A stretch of DNA of 64,000 nt. Source: Allobosea sp. UNC402CLCol. GTDB lineage: Bacteria > Pseudomonadota > Alphaproteobacteria > Rhizobiales > Beijerinckiaceae. The DNA lies in the NCBI RefSeq assembly GCF_000745475.1, contig NZ_JQJJ01000003.1, forward strand, positions 1 to 64,000, in the 5' to 3' direction. This document shows positions 26,371-35,143 of this stretch, piece after piece (the stretch's first letter is position 1; each line of letters starts with the position of its first letter). The notes below the pieces were generated by a model that ran no database searches, had not been told where the DNA came from, and was given only the letters and a program-made list of their open reading frames with translations. The position numbers and the translations under genes are program-made.

Positions 26371-26556
26371 ATGGCCAATGGCAATCGTGATGGACTCAAC
26401 GACCAGATCGCTCTCCTGCGCCGGCAAGTCTCGGATCTGACCGAGTTGGCGGCAGCCGCCTCAGGCTCGGCTCAGGAAGAAAATTTGCAGGAGCAGATCA
26501 ACGCGAAACAGGAACGCTTGAACGAACTTCTGAAGGAGCGTGGCGACGCGACCTAG
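26371..26556 (+). CDS. Small coiled-coil protein
   Basis: The product has 61 residues, with GGAG 9 bases before the ATG. From residue 8 to 57 the sequence keeps a heptad pattern (LNDQIALLRRQVSDLTELAA, then QEENLQEQINAKQERLNELL) with one Ala/Gly-rich hinge, so a helical hairpin or a dimeric coiled coil is expected. This resembles DUF883/ElaB-type helices but lacks their C-terminal membrane anchor. No function can be assigned. A bulged hairpin without a T-tract lies 17 bases past the stop (26573-26598). Confidence 0.6.
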   Translation: MANGNRDGLNDQIALLRRQVSDLTELAAAASGSAQEENLQEQINAKQERLNELLKERGDAT

Positions 26557-26946
26557 ACGTCAAACCAGTTGGGCGCCACGATCGATATCGTGTGGCGCGA
26601 TCCGCAGTTTCATCCAGACCGGCGCACCTAGACTGTCGTGCCGGGTCGAGCGGTGTGTATCGGTGTGGCCCGTTTTCCAGGACTGAGACACCGCCGCACG
26701 ATCCTGCGCTATGGCATTCTTCGAGCCGGTCCTGGCCATCATTTGAGAGCCGTCTTGTTGTCGGCGGGTTCGCGACTCGCGACGCATCGGAGTCCTCTAA
26801 CCCGTCGTACTCGCGATGGCGGGCCACTCCCGGATCAGGTTCGGCGGCTCGACTTGGTTTGGGCCGACACGCGATCTCCAGCCGCTCGCTCGGCGCGCCC
26901 GGGCCGATGCAGCATCGGGGACAGCGGTTAGCTGAAGCTCCTTCCG
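26557..26946. other. Intergenic stretch, no gene supported
   Basis: About 390 bases between the coiled-coil gene and the convergent phospholipase D-family gene. It begins with a bulged hairpin (26573-26598). A 155-codon plus-strand frame crosses it and runs into the neighbouring gene, but has no motif and Arg/Ser-rich content; I treat it as noise. Confidence 0.4.
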
Positions 26947-28227
26947 CTATATTTGCGAGCGCGTTAGAGTTGCAAGCCAGTCAGAGAACTTTTCATTCGC
27001 AGTTCGACGTTGCCAGTCGGCCAGGGTGTAGGGTCTGGAGGCTGCGAGATCCTTGTTGAAGATTTCGACCTGGGATGCGGCGACCCCTCTGTCAAAGAAA
27101 TTGATGTTGGCTTCGTCGTTGAGGCGAAGCGCGCGATCATCGATGTTCGTCGATCCGATCGACGTCCAGATATCGTCCACGATCACGAGCTTGCAGTGAT
27201 AGAAGGTCGGTTGATATTCGCTGATTTTAACTCCCGCTTCCAAAAGCTCTCCCCAAAAGTGCCGTGACGCCTTCCTGACGATCCGAGCGTCGGTCTGATT
27301 GCCCGGAATCAGGATTTCGACCTGCACTCCGCGGTGGCGAGCTTCCAGAAGCTGGGCCCTCGTCATCTCGTCGGGCACGAAATAAGGGGTGGCTATACGT
27401 ATACTGCGCTCTGCAGATGCCAGCGCCGTCATCAACATTAGGTGCATCACGTTGCGCTGATGTGGTGAACTTACGACAATCTGCGCTGCGTTTCCGCCCT
27501 GTTGTGGAATCTCCGGAAAGTAGCGCCCTCCCAACAGCAACTCGCCTGTGGCTTCGATCCAATGTTCGGCAAACGCCGCCTGCAACTCGGCCGCAGCGGG
27601 CCCTTCGATCCGATAGTGATTGTCTCGCCACTCGCTTGGCGAGCGAGCATCCCCGTTCCATTCGTCCCCGATTCCGACCCCTCCGGTGAAACCAAGCCGG
27701 CCATCCGTGATCAGAAGTTTGCGATGAGTGCGGTTGTTGAGACGATCGAGCGAGTACCAACTGACGGGCCGGAAGCGGACGACTTGCACGCCTGCTTCAT
27801 GCATCCGCGTGATGAGCGCCTGATCCATGGGAATGCTTCCGACCCAATCGAGGAGGACCTTCACGCTCAACCCCTCGCGAGCCTTGGCCGACAGAGCATC
27901 GGCAAACTCATTTGCAATGTTGCCGCGCCAATAAATGTACGTTTCAAAGCTGATCGTTTCCCGCGCCTCGCGGATGGCCCGCAGCATCGACGGAAAAATC
28001 TGATTGCCGTTGACGAGCGTGTCCACGGAATTTCCGGGAATATAGTTCGATCCGAAAAGTGCTCCCATGGAGGTCTTGAGCTGGCGATCCTCTGAAGCGA
28101 AGCTGTGTGGCAGCGGCTGACGCAGTTCCTGCGGGGCGGGCAACAGGTTCCCGATAAGAACGCTCCCCGCCACGCCAAGTGCGGCAGATGCGATGCCAAT
28201 GACCATCTGACGGAGTCGGGAGTTCAT
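26947..28227 (-). CDS. Cardiolipin synthase-like phospholipase D family protein
   Basis: It has 426 residues. An N-terminal membrane helix (MVIGIASAALGVAGSVLIG) anchors or exports it. Two HKD motifs are intact: THRKLLITDGRLGFTGG (about residue 160) and FYHCKLVIVDDIWTSIGSTN (about residue 345), each with the His, Lys and Asp of the PLD catalytic site. Spacing and the flanking GGVGIGDEWNG and ATPYFVPDEM segments match bacterial ClsB/ClsC-type cardiolipin synthases, which transfer phosphatidyl groups between lipids. Other PLD-family phosphodiesterases cannot be fully excluded. Monocistronic, with the LysR gene at 28344 ending 116 bases upstream on the same strand. Confidence 0.88.
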   Translation of the reverse strand: MNSRLRQMVIGIASAALGVAGSVLIGNLLPAPQELRQPLPHSFASEDRQLKTSMGALFGSNYIPGNSVDTLVNGNQIFPSMLRAIREARETISFETYIYWRGNIANEFADALSAKAREGLSVKVLLDWVGSIPMDQALITRMHEAGVQVVRFRPVSWYSLDRLNNRTHRKLLITDGRLGFTGGVGIGDEWNGDARSPSEWRDNHYRIEGPAAAELQAAFAEHWIEATGELLLGGRYFPEIPQQGGNAAQIVVSSPHQRNVMHLMLMTALASAERSIRIATPYFVPDEMTRAQLLEARHRGVQVEILIPGNQTDARIVRKASRHFWGELLEAGVKISEYQPTFYHCKLVIVDDIWTSIGSTNIDDRALRLNDEANINFFDRGVAASQVEIFNKDLAASRPYTLADWQRRTANEKFSDWLATLTRSQI

Positions 28228-28343
28228 TTGACCCGCGAGTTAGAAGAATTGCCGCTGGAACGAGCGCAGGCTCGCGCTCACGTGGACGCAACGCGCGAAT
28301 TCGGCCGCAAGTTTCATCGCTAGCGGCCCTGCCGGCCCGACAC

Positions 28344-29261
28344 TCACCGACCGTCTGCCATTCCCAAGCCTGAGGTGAAGTCGCGCGCAAGAGCGATAAA
28401 TTCTCTGAACGCAGCAGAAGGGTTCTTTCGGCCAGGGTAATAGAGACAAAGTGGCGCCACGGGCTTCATCCAGTCCTCTAAGACCTGGACAAGACGACCG
28501 TCTTGGATGTCTCCGCGGACATCCGACTCCATAAAAAAGCCCAGGCCGATGCCGGTGAGGACAGTAATCCGCGAAAGGCTAGCCTCGTCTAGTGTGATGG
28601 GCCCCTTGACGTCGATTTGAACAGGCTGGTCGTCCTTCTCAAAATGCCATCGATAGATCTCGCCGTCGGGCAACCTGATACGGATACAGGCATGGTTGAG
28701 CAGGTCGACGGGCACGCGGGGTTTGCCGTGTTTCTCAATGTATGTCGGCGAGGCGACCACGACATGTGACCTGGACGGCCCGATCGGGATGGCGATCATG
28801 TCGCTTGGGACAAAATCCGCGCTTCTCACACCAAGATCGAAGCCGCCTGCGACCACATCGACCAAGCGCCCCTCAGTGACCAGGTCGATATGGACCTGCG
28901 GGTAGCGTCGCAGATACTCCAGAATGACAGGTGCGAGGATCTCGCGCGCGGCGGTGGGAAAGGCGTTTATCCGGATCGTACCCGAAGGGGTTTCCTGCTG
29001 CGACTTGGCGCTATCCATGGCGCTGTGAATGTCGACAAGGGCAGGACCGACCTGCTCGACGAAATTCCGCCCTGCATCTGTGAGCGAAACGCTGCGGGTT
29101 GTTCGGTTGAACAGCCTAACCCCGAGCTGCCGCTCGAACTTCGCAATGATGTTGCTCAGCGCAGTGGTGGAAACCTGCAGTTCGACCGCTGCCGCGCGGA
29201 ACGACTTCCGGCGCGCGATGGCCATGACGGCGTCCAGCTCAATGACGGTGCGGCCGATCAT
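28344..29261 (-). CDS. LysR-family transcriptional regulator
   Basis: The protein has 305 residues. The winged HTH fills residues 5-65 ([54 protein letters not shown]). The effector domain (about 90-300) has two alpha/beta lobes with typical segments [20 protein letters not shown] and the terminal [21 protein letters not shown]. It belongs to the CrgA/DsdC-like branch common in proteobacteria. It is divergent from the SnoaL-like/SDR operon at 29421-30526 with a 159-base shared region, so it most likely controls that pair. Confidence 0.92.
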   Translation of the reverse strand: MIGRTVIELDAVMAIARRKSFRAAAVELQVSTTALSNIIAKFERQLGVRLFNRTTRSVSLTDAGRNFVEQVGPALVDIHSAMDSAKSQQETPSGTIRINAFPTAAREILAPVILEYLRRYPQVHIDLVTEGRLVDVVAGGFDLGVRSADFVPSDMIAIPIGPSRSHVVVASPTYIEKHGKPRVPVDLLNHACIRIRLPDGEIYRWHFEKDDQPVQIDVKGPITLDEASLSRITVLTGIGLGFFMESDVRGDIQDGRLVQVLEDWMKPVAPLCLYYPGRKNPSAAFREFIALARDFTSGLGMADGR

Positions 29262-29387
29262 TATCCCGATTTTCGTGATGCTTCATCCCAATTTATCCCG
29301 ATTATCAATCTCCGTGTCCAGCGCTAAATTGCTGTCAGTAGAAGTTATCAAAGGCACAGCGTCCGGGATAGATCAAACCAAGATCAT

Positions 29388-29393
29388 TATAAT
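29388..29393 (+). promoter_or_regulatory. Consensus -10 box of the SnoaL/SDR operon
   Basis: A perfect TATAAT lies 28 bases before the ATG at 29421. No recognisable -35 box is found at the 16-18 base spacing, which is typical of promoters that need activation by a divergently encoded LysR regulator. The start of transcription would be near 29400. Confidence 0.5.
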
Positions 29394-29420
29394 ATGAATT
29401 CACCTAGCAGGAGATTACAA

Positions 29421-29750
29421 ATGTCGATTGAACTTCCGCTCGCAATCTCTCGATATTTTGAAGCCGACAGAGACCGAGATACTAAATTAGTAATGCTGTG
29501 CTTTTCACCCGACGCAACTGTTCACGACGAAGGCCGTGTCTACAGCGGCCCGGATGAAATCCGTCAGTGGAAAAATGAATCATCGAAGAAATACAGCTAC
29601 ACGGCCACGCCATTTTTGATTGTGCAGGAGCGTGGCCGCACTGTTGTCACCAGTCATGTCGCGGGCGACTTCCCAGGCAGTCCAGTCGATCTGCGTTACT
29701 TTTTCCGGTTGGAGAACGACAAGATCGTCGAGCTGGAGATCACCCTATGA
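29421..29750 (+). CDS. SnoaL/NTF2-like fold protein
   Basis: The product is 109 residues from the ATG at 29421, chosen for the AGGAG at 29408-29412; an upstream ATG at 29394 lacks a ribosome site. It has the cone-shaped NTF2-like pattern: helix [20 protein letters not shown], strand [20 protein letters not shown], then [22 protein letters not shown] and [18 protein letters not shown]. Members are isomerases, dehydratases, cyclases or pure ligand-binding proteins, so no reaction can be assigned. It overlaps the SDR gene by four bases (ATGA) and probably works on the same metabolite. Confidence 0.85.
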   Translation: MSIELPLAISRYFEADRDRDTKLVMLCFSPDATVHDEGRVYSGPDEIRQWKNESSKKYSYTATPFLIVQERGRTVVTSHVAGDFPGSPVDLRYFFRLENDKIVELEITL

Positions 29751-30526
29751 GCCCATTCATCAGCCTCAAGGGCAAGCGGGCGCTCGTGACGTCCGGTACA
29801 CGTGGCGCAGGCGCCACGACGGTCAAGCTCTTTCGAGAGCTGGGAGCCCAGGTCCTGACCAGCGCCCGGTCGAAGCCAGAGGACCTGCCGGCCGAGATGT
29901 TCGTGTCGGCCGACCTTACAACGCCGGAAGGCTGTGTAGAGCTGGCAAATACCGTCCGCGAGCGTTTGGGCGGAGTCGACATCATCGTGCACATGCTGGG
30001 CGGTTCCTCAGCCCCGGCCGGAGGATATGAGGCCCTTACCGACAAGGAATGGCAGAAAGAGCTCAACCTCAACCTCATGCCGGCAATTCGTCTCGATCGC
30101 GAGTTGGTTCCGGCGATGACGGCGCAAGGCAGCGGTGTCGTCATCCATGTCACATCCATTCAGCGAGTCATGCCGCTGCCGGAAGCGACCATCGGTTATG
30201 CCGCAGCGAAGGCCGCGCTCTCTTCCTACAGCAAGAGCCTTTCGAAGCTGGTTTCGCCAAAAGGGGTGCGGGTGGTCCGTGTCTCGCCCGGCTGGATCGC
30301 CACGGAGGCGTCCCTGGCTCTGGCGGAGCGCCTCGCCGCACATCACAGCGTCGACGTTGAGGCTGGCAAGAAGATGATCATGGATTCGCTCGGTGGAATA
30401 CCGATCGGTCGTCCGGCCGAACCCGACGAAGTCGCAAGCTTGATCGCCTTTCTCGCGTCAGAGCGAGCAGGAAGCATCACCGGCAGCGAATATGTGATCG
30501 ACGGCGGGACGGTGCCGACAGTTTAA
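29747..30526 (+). CDS. Short-chain dehydrogenase/reductase (SDR)
   Basis: It has 259 residues. The Rossmann nucleotide site is [18 protein letters not shown], a variant of TGxxxGxG with Ser for the first Gly. The catalytic residues are Ser in HVTSIQ (about 142) and the YxxxK motif in [13 protein letters not shown] (about 153-159), followed by the SDR C-terminal [10 protein letters not shown] and GSEYVIDGG strands. The cofactor cannot be told with certainty; an acidic residue after strand 2 is not evident and SARSKP at that position suits NADP(H). Translationally coupled to the SnoaL-like protein and probably LysR controlled. Substrate unknown. Confidence 0.9.
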   Translation: MSPFISLKGKRALVTSGTRGAGATTVKLFRELGAQVLTSARSKPEDLPAEMFVSADLTTPEGCVELANTVRERLGGVDIIVHMLGGSSAPAGGYEALTDKEWQKELNLNLMPAIRLDRELVPAMTAQGSGVVIHVTSIQRVMPLPEATIGYAAAKAALSSYSKSLSKLVSPKGVRVVRVSPGWIATEASLALAERLAAHHSVDVEAGKKMIMDSLGGIPIGRPAEPDEVASLIAFLASERAGSITGSEYVIDGGTVPTV

Positions 30527-30723
30527 GCGGCCTCAGCCGTCGCGTTAGCTCTTGGAGGCAGGACCCATCCCTGGCTCTGCTGCTCCTAAGGCTGCGGTAT
30601 GCCTGTAGATCGCGTCGCGAAGTTGCCTGATGAGAGAGCCTCCCAAGGTCGCCGACCGTCTGCCCGGATGCCTCGACCGACTGTCGTTCAGGCAAAGCGT
30701 AGAGCCAAATGTGAAAGACAGCC

Positions 30724-30741
30724 TGAGAAATCGGTTTCTCA
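30724..30741. promoter_or_regulatory. LacI-family operator O1
   Basis: TGAGAAATCGGTTTCTCA is a near-perfect 18-bp palindrome with the central CG typical of LacI/GalR operators. It is the exact reverse complement of the second copy at 30767-30784, and together they read as TGAGAAAYCGRTTTCTCA. It overlaps the expected -35 position of the regulator promoter. Confidence 0.85.
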
Positions 30742-30754
30742 ACGCGTAAATTTC

Positions 30755-30763
30755 TGTTATATC
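30755..30763 (+). promoter_or_regulatory. Extended -10 element of the LacI-type regulator gene
   Basis: TGTTATATC fits the TGnTATAAT extended -10 form. It is placed exactly between the two operators, so repressor on either site would block polymerase. The start of transcription is expected near 30770, inside operator O2. The -35 region (about 30735-30740) is poor and lies in O1. Confidence 0.5.
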
Positions 30764-30766
30764 CTC

Positions 30767-30784
30767 TGAGAAACCGATTTCTCA
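30767..30784. promoter_or_regulatory. LacI-family operator O2
   Basis: TGAGAAACCGATTTCTCA is the exact reverse complement of O1. Centre-to-centre distance between the sites is 43 bp, about four helical turns, so both face the same side of the DNA and could be bridged by a tetramer or by two dimers. O2 ends 13 bases before the regulator start codon. Confidence 0.85.
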
Positions 30785-30797
30785 GATCGGAAGACAG

Positions 30798-31805
30798 GTG
30801 ACGAACACGGGGCCCAGCGAGCGGGTAACGATTTACGACGTGGCGCACGCCGCGCGCGTCAGCACCGCCACGGCTTCAAAAGCTCTCAACGACACGGGGC
30901 GCGTCTCGCTCGAAACGCGCGATCGCATCAAGCGTGTTGCACGGGAGCTTGGCTTTCGGCCGAACGCGTTGGCCCGCAGCCTGACACGCAAGCGCAGCTT
31001 CAGCGTTGGCTTGCTGACCAACGATACCTATGGCCGCTTCACGCTGCCGTTGATGGCCGGGATCTCGGAAGGGCTGATTGACCACGGTGTTTCGGTGTTT
31101 CTCTGCGCTATCGGGGATAATCCGGACCTGGCGAGGATTCATGTCAATGCGATGCTCGACAAGCAGGTCGACGGCATCATCGCGACCGGCAAGCGCATCG
31201 ACAAACCGTTGCCAGTGGACCTCACTCGTCTTTCGGTGCCGGTCGTCTATGCCCTGACCGCCGGCCCGAGCAATGCTGTCACCTTGGTGTCGGATGACCG
31301 CCAAGGTGCGACGGCAGCCGTGAACCATCTTTTGGCGCAAGGGCGCCGACGTATCGCTCACGTTACCGGCCCATCGGATTTTCAGGTGGTGCACGAACGG
31401 GCCTCGGCCTTCGCACAGGCGCTTGACGAAGTCGGCGCGACGACCCATGCGAGGGTCCTTTTCGGCTCCTGGTCGGAGCATTGGGGTCACCAGGCCATCG
31501 AGGCTCTTTGGTCCGGCGCCGATAAGCCGGACGGCATTTTCTGCGGCAACGACCAGATTGCGCGGGGCGTGGTGGACGCGCTGCGCGAACGCGGCGTGAG
31601 TGTGCCCGATGACGTGTCCGTGGTCGGCTTCGACAACTGGGAGATCGTCGCCAAGGAAACGCGCCCGCCGCTGACGACAGTCGACATGAATCTGAAGGAA
31701 CTCGGCCGGCAGGCCGGGCTGGCGCTTTTGCGCCTGGTCAATGGCGAGGCGGTCGAAACGGGAGTCTGGAAGCTGCCTTGCAGCCTGATCGTACGCTCGT
31801 CTTAG
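30798..31805 (+). CDS. LacI-family transcriptional repressor of the GH127/ABC operon
   Basis: It has 335 residues from a GTG. The HTH and hinge occupy residues 9-65 (VTIYDVAHAARVSTATASKALNDTGRVSLETRDRIKRVARELGFRPN), the standard LacI/GalR DNA-binding head. The ligand domain is a periplasmic-binding fold with VGLLTNDTYGRFTLPLMAGI, DGIIATG, and the late segment DDVSVVGFDNWEIVAKETRPPLTTVDM. It precedes and shares direction with the sugar transporter and arabinofuranosidase genes, so its inducer is probably a sugar released from arabinofuranosides. Two operators straddle its own promoter, pointing to autorepression. Confidence 0.93.
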   Translation: MTNTGPSERVTIYDVAHAARVSTATASKALNDTGRVSLETRDRIKRVARELGFRPNALARSLTRKRSFSVGLLTNDTYGRFTLPLMAGISEGLIDHGVSVFLCAIGDNPDLARIHVNAMLDKQVDGIIATGKRIDKPLPVDLTRLSVPVVYALTAGPSNAVTLVSDDRQGATAAVNHLLAQGRRRIAHVTGPSDFQVVHERASAFAQALDEVGATTHARVLFGSWSEHWGHQAIEALWSGADKPDGIFCGNDQIARGVVDALRERGVSVPDDVSVVGFDNWEIVAKETRPPLTTVDMNLKELGRQAGLALLRLVNGEAVETGVWKLPCSLIVRSS

Positions 31806-31867
31806 CGAGAGCATGAGCAACCAAAAACGGCCGCCAAAAACCAAGGCCGCAATCGGAGGAGATGCAG

Positions 31868-33112
31868 ATGAAGGGATTCAAGGCAGCCTTGCTCGGCCTC
31901 GTTGCCATACAGGCATCGGCCGGCGCAGCCCTGGCGCAGCAGAAGCTGACGATGTGGTCGCGCTCCAGCAGCGAAGCCTTCATGCCGTCATTGGTGAAGG
32001 CGTTCAACGCCGCGCACAAGACACAGATCGAACTGCAGATCGTGCCGAATACCGAGATGGTCCAGAAATACGCGATTTCTGCCGCTGGCGGCTCGGCACC
32101 CGACCTGCTCTCTCTCGATCTGGTCTATACGCCGGCGTTCGCCGCGTCAGGGCAGCTCGAGGATCTGACCGACCTGATCAAGGGCTTCCCTTTCTTGGAC
32201 CAGCTCTCCAAGGCCCATCTCGGCGCCGGGACGTATGAAGGACGCATCTATGGCGTCCCGATGTCGGCCGACGCCTCGGTGATGCTCTGGAACAAGCGGC
32301 TGTTCAAACAGGCCGGGCTCGACCCCGAAAAGGGACCGACCAACTGGGCCGAGATCGAGGACTATGCCGGCAAGGTCAACGCTATCGGAGGCGACGTCCG
32401 CGGCTTCTATTTCTCCGGTGCGTGCGGCGGCTGCAACGCCTTTACCTTCATGCCGCTGGTCTGGGCCTCGGGCGGCGAGATCCTGACTGACGGCGCCAAG
32501 AAGGCGACGCTGAATACGCCGCAGATGCGTGATGCGGTGGGGCTCTATCGCAGCCTCGTCGCGAAGGGCTATGTGCCGGAGAGTGCCAAGACCGATACCG
32601 GCGCAAACTTCTTCGGCGGCTTCGCGACCGATCGGATCGGGATGTCGCCGATCGGCGCCTTCGCGATCGGCAATCTCGTCAAGAACTACCCCAAGGTCGA
32701 GTTCGGCGTGACCTTCCTTCCCGGCAAGACCGGCGGCAAGTCCTCCTTCGCCGGCGGCGACAATTTCGTCGTCACGGCTGGGCGCAAGAACCTGCCGGCG
32801 GTCAAGGAATTCCTGACCTTCGTCTACTCGCTGGAAGGCCAGACCCTGCTCGCCAAACTTGGTAGCCTGCCGACGCGGGCCGATGTCGCAGCCGAGGCGG
32901 TGAAGGATCTCGACGAGCGCTATCTGACCGCGACGGAAGCCATGAAGATCGGCAGAACGCCGTCTTCCCCGGTCTACAACGACATCGTCAACAGCAGCAC
33001 AGGCCCGTGGAAGCAGATGCTGAACGAGGTCTTCTTCGGCAACGACGTCGAAGGCTCGCTGATTAAGGCCGAGAAGACGATGCAGTCGATCATCGACCAG
33101 TCCGGGAAGTGA
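31868..33112 (+). CDS. ABC sugar transporter substrate-binding protein (CUT1)
   Basis: It has 414 residues from the ATG at 31868 (GGAGGA 7 bases upstream; an ATG at 31862 is too close to it). A signal peptide (FKAALLGLVAIQASAGAALAQ) precedes a class I/UgpB-MalE-like binding protein: KLTMWSRSSSEAFMPSLVKAFN, PDLLSLDLVYTPAFAASGQLEDL, GRIYGVPMSADASVMLWNKRLF, and a C-terminal FVYSLEGQTLLAKLGSLPTR. A CGGC motif (FSGACGGCNAF) in the middle is unusual and could form a disulphide. It captures an oligosaccharide or glycoside for the permeases at 33326-35112. Confidence 0.92.
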   Translation: MKGFKAALLGLVAIQASAGAALAQQKLTMWSRSSSEAFMPSLVKAFNAAHKTQIELQIVPNTEMVQKYAISAAGGSAPDLLSLDLVYTPAFAASGQLEDLTDLIKGFPFLDQLSKAHLGAGTYEGRIYGVPMSADASVMLWNKRLFKQAGLDPEKGPTNWAEIEDYAGKVNAIGGDVRGFYFSGACGGCNAFTFMPLVWASGGEILTDGAKKATLNTPQMRDAVGLYRSLVAKGYVPESAKTDTGANFFGGFATDRIGMSPIGAFAIGNLVKNYPKVEFGVTFLPGKTGGKSSFAGGDNFVVTAGRKNLPAVKEFLTFVYSLEGQTLLAKLGSLPTRADVAAEAVKDLDERYLTATEAMKIGRTPSSPVYNDIVNSSTGPWKQMLNEVFFGNDVEGSLIKAEKTMQSIIDQSGK

Positions 33113-33325
33113 GCGCGCGATAGCTCGCTGTCCTCCTCGCTCCGGGCGCTACGCAGCAGCGAGCCGGAGCCCAGAACCGATGCGCCCGATCGGAAGGCTA
33201 CGGATGACGCTCGACTTCAATTCCGATGATAACCGCTCGGGGTTCCGGGCCGGCCCTGCGGGTCGTCCTGGCATGACGCAGCGCCTGCCGGGGCCCGCCC
33301 ACCAGACCTCGCCGGATCATTCGAG

Positions 33326-34249
33326 ATGACCCAGCCTGTTCCTACCCTGCAGCGATCCGCCACGCGACGTGGTGCCCGCCTCCGCCGTCGGCAGATGGCA
33401 GGGCTGCTGTTCGTGGCCCCCGCAGTGCTGCTCGTAATCGTGTTCTTTCTCGTCCCGCTCGGGATGGCCTTCTGGATGTCGCTGCACAACTGGCCGCTGC
33501 TCGGCCGACCGCGTTTCATCGGCCTCGCCAACTACGTCAACTTGATGGGCGACCAGCGTTTCTGGAACGCGATGCGTTTCACCGGCTACTACACGGTGGT
33601 CGTCACCATCGCGATCTTCGCCGTCGCCTTCCCGCTCGCGCTCTTCGCCGAGAAGGCGCGGCCCATGATCAAGGTCTATCGCACGGCGATCTTCCTGCCC
33701 GTTGTGGTCGGGTTCGGTTCGGCGAGCCTGCTCTGGGCCTGGCTGATGAACGTCGATGTCGGGCTGTTCTCGCCTCTTGCGCTTAAGCTCGGGCTGACGG
33801 ACAGGCCCGTGAACCTCCTGGCCTCCTTCGACAGCACCTTCTGGTCGATCATCGTCATGGTCGTCTGGAAGACGGCCGGCTTCAACATGATCATCCTGCT
33901 GACCGGCCTGCAGGGTATTTCCGCGGAAGTGCAGGAGGCCGCGCGCATGGACGGAGCCTCGTCCTGGCAGCGCTTCCGCCGCATCACCCTGCCGCTGATG
34001 CGGCGGACCATCGCGCTGGCCTTGATCCTCTCGGTGGCGGGCTCGGTGCTGGCCTTCGACCAGTTCTACATCATCGCCGATGGCGGGCCGCAGAACAGCA
34101 CGGTCACGGCCGTCTACTGGATTTTCAGCCAGTCCTTCGTCTCCTTCCGCCTGGGCTACGGCGCGGCGATGTCGATGGTGCTGCTGGTGATCCTGGTCAC
34201 GATCAGCGTCGTGCAATTGCGCCTGCTGCGCACGCCGGAGGCAGCGTGA
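33326..34249 (+). CDS. CUT1 ABC sugar permease 1 (UgpA/MalF-like)
   Basis: The protein has 307 residues with a very basic N-terminus before the first membrane helix (LLFVAPAVLLVIVFFLVPLGM). Six helices are predicted. The EAA loop reads VQEAARMDGASSWQRFRRITLPLM, the segment that contacts the ATPase. The terminal ATG overlap with the next gene (TGATG at 34247-34251) couples the two permeases. It forms half of the translocation pore for the sugar carried by the binding protein at 31868; the 213-base gap between them has no gene. Confidence 0.93.
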   Translation: MTQPVPTLQRSATRRGARLRRRQMAGLLFVAPAVLLVIVFFLVPLGMAFWMSLHNWPLLGRPRFIGLANYVNLMGDQRFWNAMRFTGYYTVVVTIAIFAVAFPLALFAEKARPMIKVYRTAIFLPVVVGFGSASLLWAWLMNVDVGLFSPLALKLGLTDRPVNLLASFDSTFWSIIVMVVWKTAGFNMIILLTGLQGISAEVQEAARMDGASSWQRFRRITLPLMRRTIALALILSVAGSVLAFDQFYIIADGGPQNSTVTAVYWIFSQSFVSFRLGYGAAMSMVLLVILVTISVVQLRLLRTPEAA

Positions 34250-35112
34250 TGTCAAATCGCAAGGCAGCCACCGCACGCCGCCGCCTCTTCGCCGTGACGC
34301 GCTACCACGCGATCGGGCTCTTCATCTCGCTGCTCTTCATCGCACCGATCGCCTGGAGCGCGCTGGTCTCGTTCAAGCCCTCCTCGGAAGCCGCGCGTCC
34401 GCCGCTTCCGCCCTGGCCGGTCGAAGGCTTCAGCACGCAAAGCTACGAGAACCTGGCGAAATACGGCGTCGGCATCTGGACCTATGCCGGCAACAGCCTG
34501 ACCGTTGCCGCGGCGACCGTTGTCGTCACGGTCATCATCAGCCTGCTCGCGGGCTACGGCTTTTCGCGCTTCAACTTCCCGCTGAAGAACCTCCTGTTCG
34601 TGCTGATCATCTCGACGGTGATGATCCCGTTTCAGTCGATCCTGACGCCGCTCTTCCTGATCCTGACCAAGCTCGGCCTGCAAAACACGCTGCCCGGCAT
34701 CGTCCTGATCTATGTGACGCTGCATCTGCCCTTCTCGATTTTCATGATGCGCAACGCCTTCGACGCCGTGCCGAAGGAGATCGAGGACGCCGCCCGCGTC
34801 GATGGCGCCTCGGTCCTGCTGATGCTGCGCCGGGTGATGCTCCCGTTAGTGCTGCCGGGCGTGGCGACGGTCGCGATCTTCGCCTTCCTCGCCTCGTGGA
34901 ACGAGTTCCTGGCGGCGCTGATCCTGCTGACCGATCAGAAGAAATACACCCTGCCGGTGATGATGGCGGCGGTCCGTTCCGGGCAGTTCGGTAGCATTGA
35001 CTGGGGCGCGGTGCAGTCCGGCGTGATGCTGATGATGGCGCCCTGCCTCGCCCTCTTCCTGCTGCTGCAGGGCTATTATATCCGCGGGCTCACCGCGGGC
35101 GCCGTCAAGTGA
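34249..35112 (+). CDS. CUT1 ABC sugar permease 2 (UgpE/MalG-like)
   Basis: It has 287 residues from the ATG at 34249 that overlaps the preceding stop by one base. Six helices; first is AIGLFISLLFIAPIAWSALV, followed by the typical periplasmic segment FKPSSEAARP...YENLAKYGVG. The EAA loop is IEDAARVDGASVLLMLRRVMLP, and the end YYIRGLTAGAVK carries the family's C-terminal GLTxGAVKG motif. Second half of the transporter pore; the GH127 gene follows 31 bases later in the same operon. Confidence 0.93.
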   Translation: MSNRKAATARRRLFAVTRYHAIGLFISLLFIAPIAWSALVSFKPSSEAARPPLPPWPVEGFSTQSYENLAKYGVGIWTYAGNSLTVAAATVVVTVIISLLAGYGFSRFNFPLKNLLFVLIISTVMIPFQSILTPLFLILTKLGLQNTLPGIVLIYVTLHLPFSIFMMRNAFDAVPKEIEDAARVDGASVLLMLRRVMLPLVLPGVATVAIFAFLASWNEFLAALILLTDQKKYTLPVMMAAVRSGQFGSIDWGAVQSGVMLMMAPCLALFLLLQGYYIRGLTAGAVK

Positions 35113-35143
35113 ACGCCACGACATCAACAGAAGCGGTGACGCC

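Noticed and set aside
26573..26598. Hairpin GCGCCACGAT/ATCG-TGGCGC after the coiled-coil gene
   Set aside because: It is bulged and lacks a T-tract, so I did not call it a terminator.
26592..27059. 155-codon plus-strand frame running into the phospholipase D-family gene
   Set aside because: No motif, Arg/Ser-rich, and convergent overlap with a secure gene.
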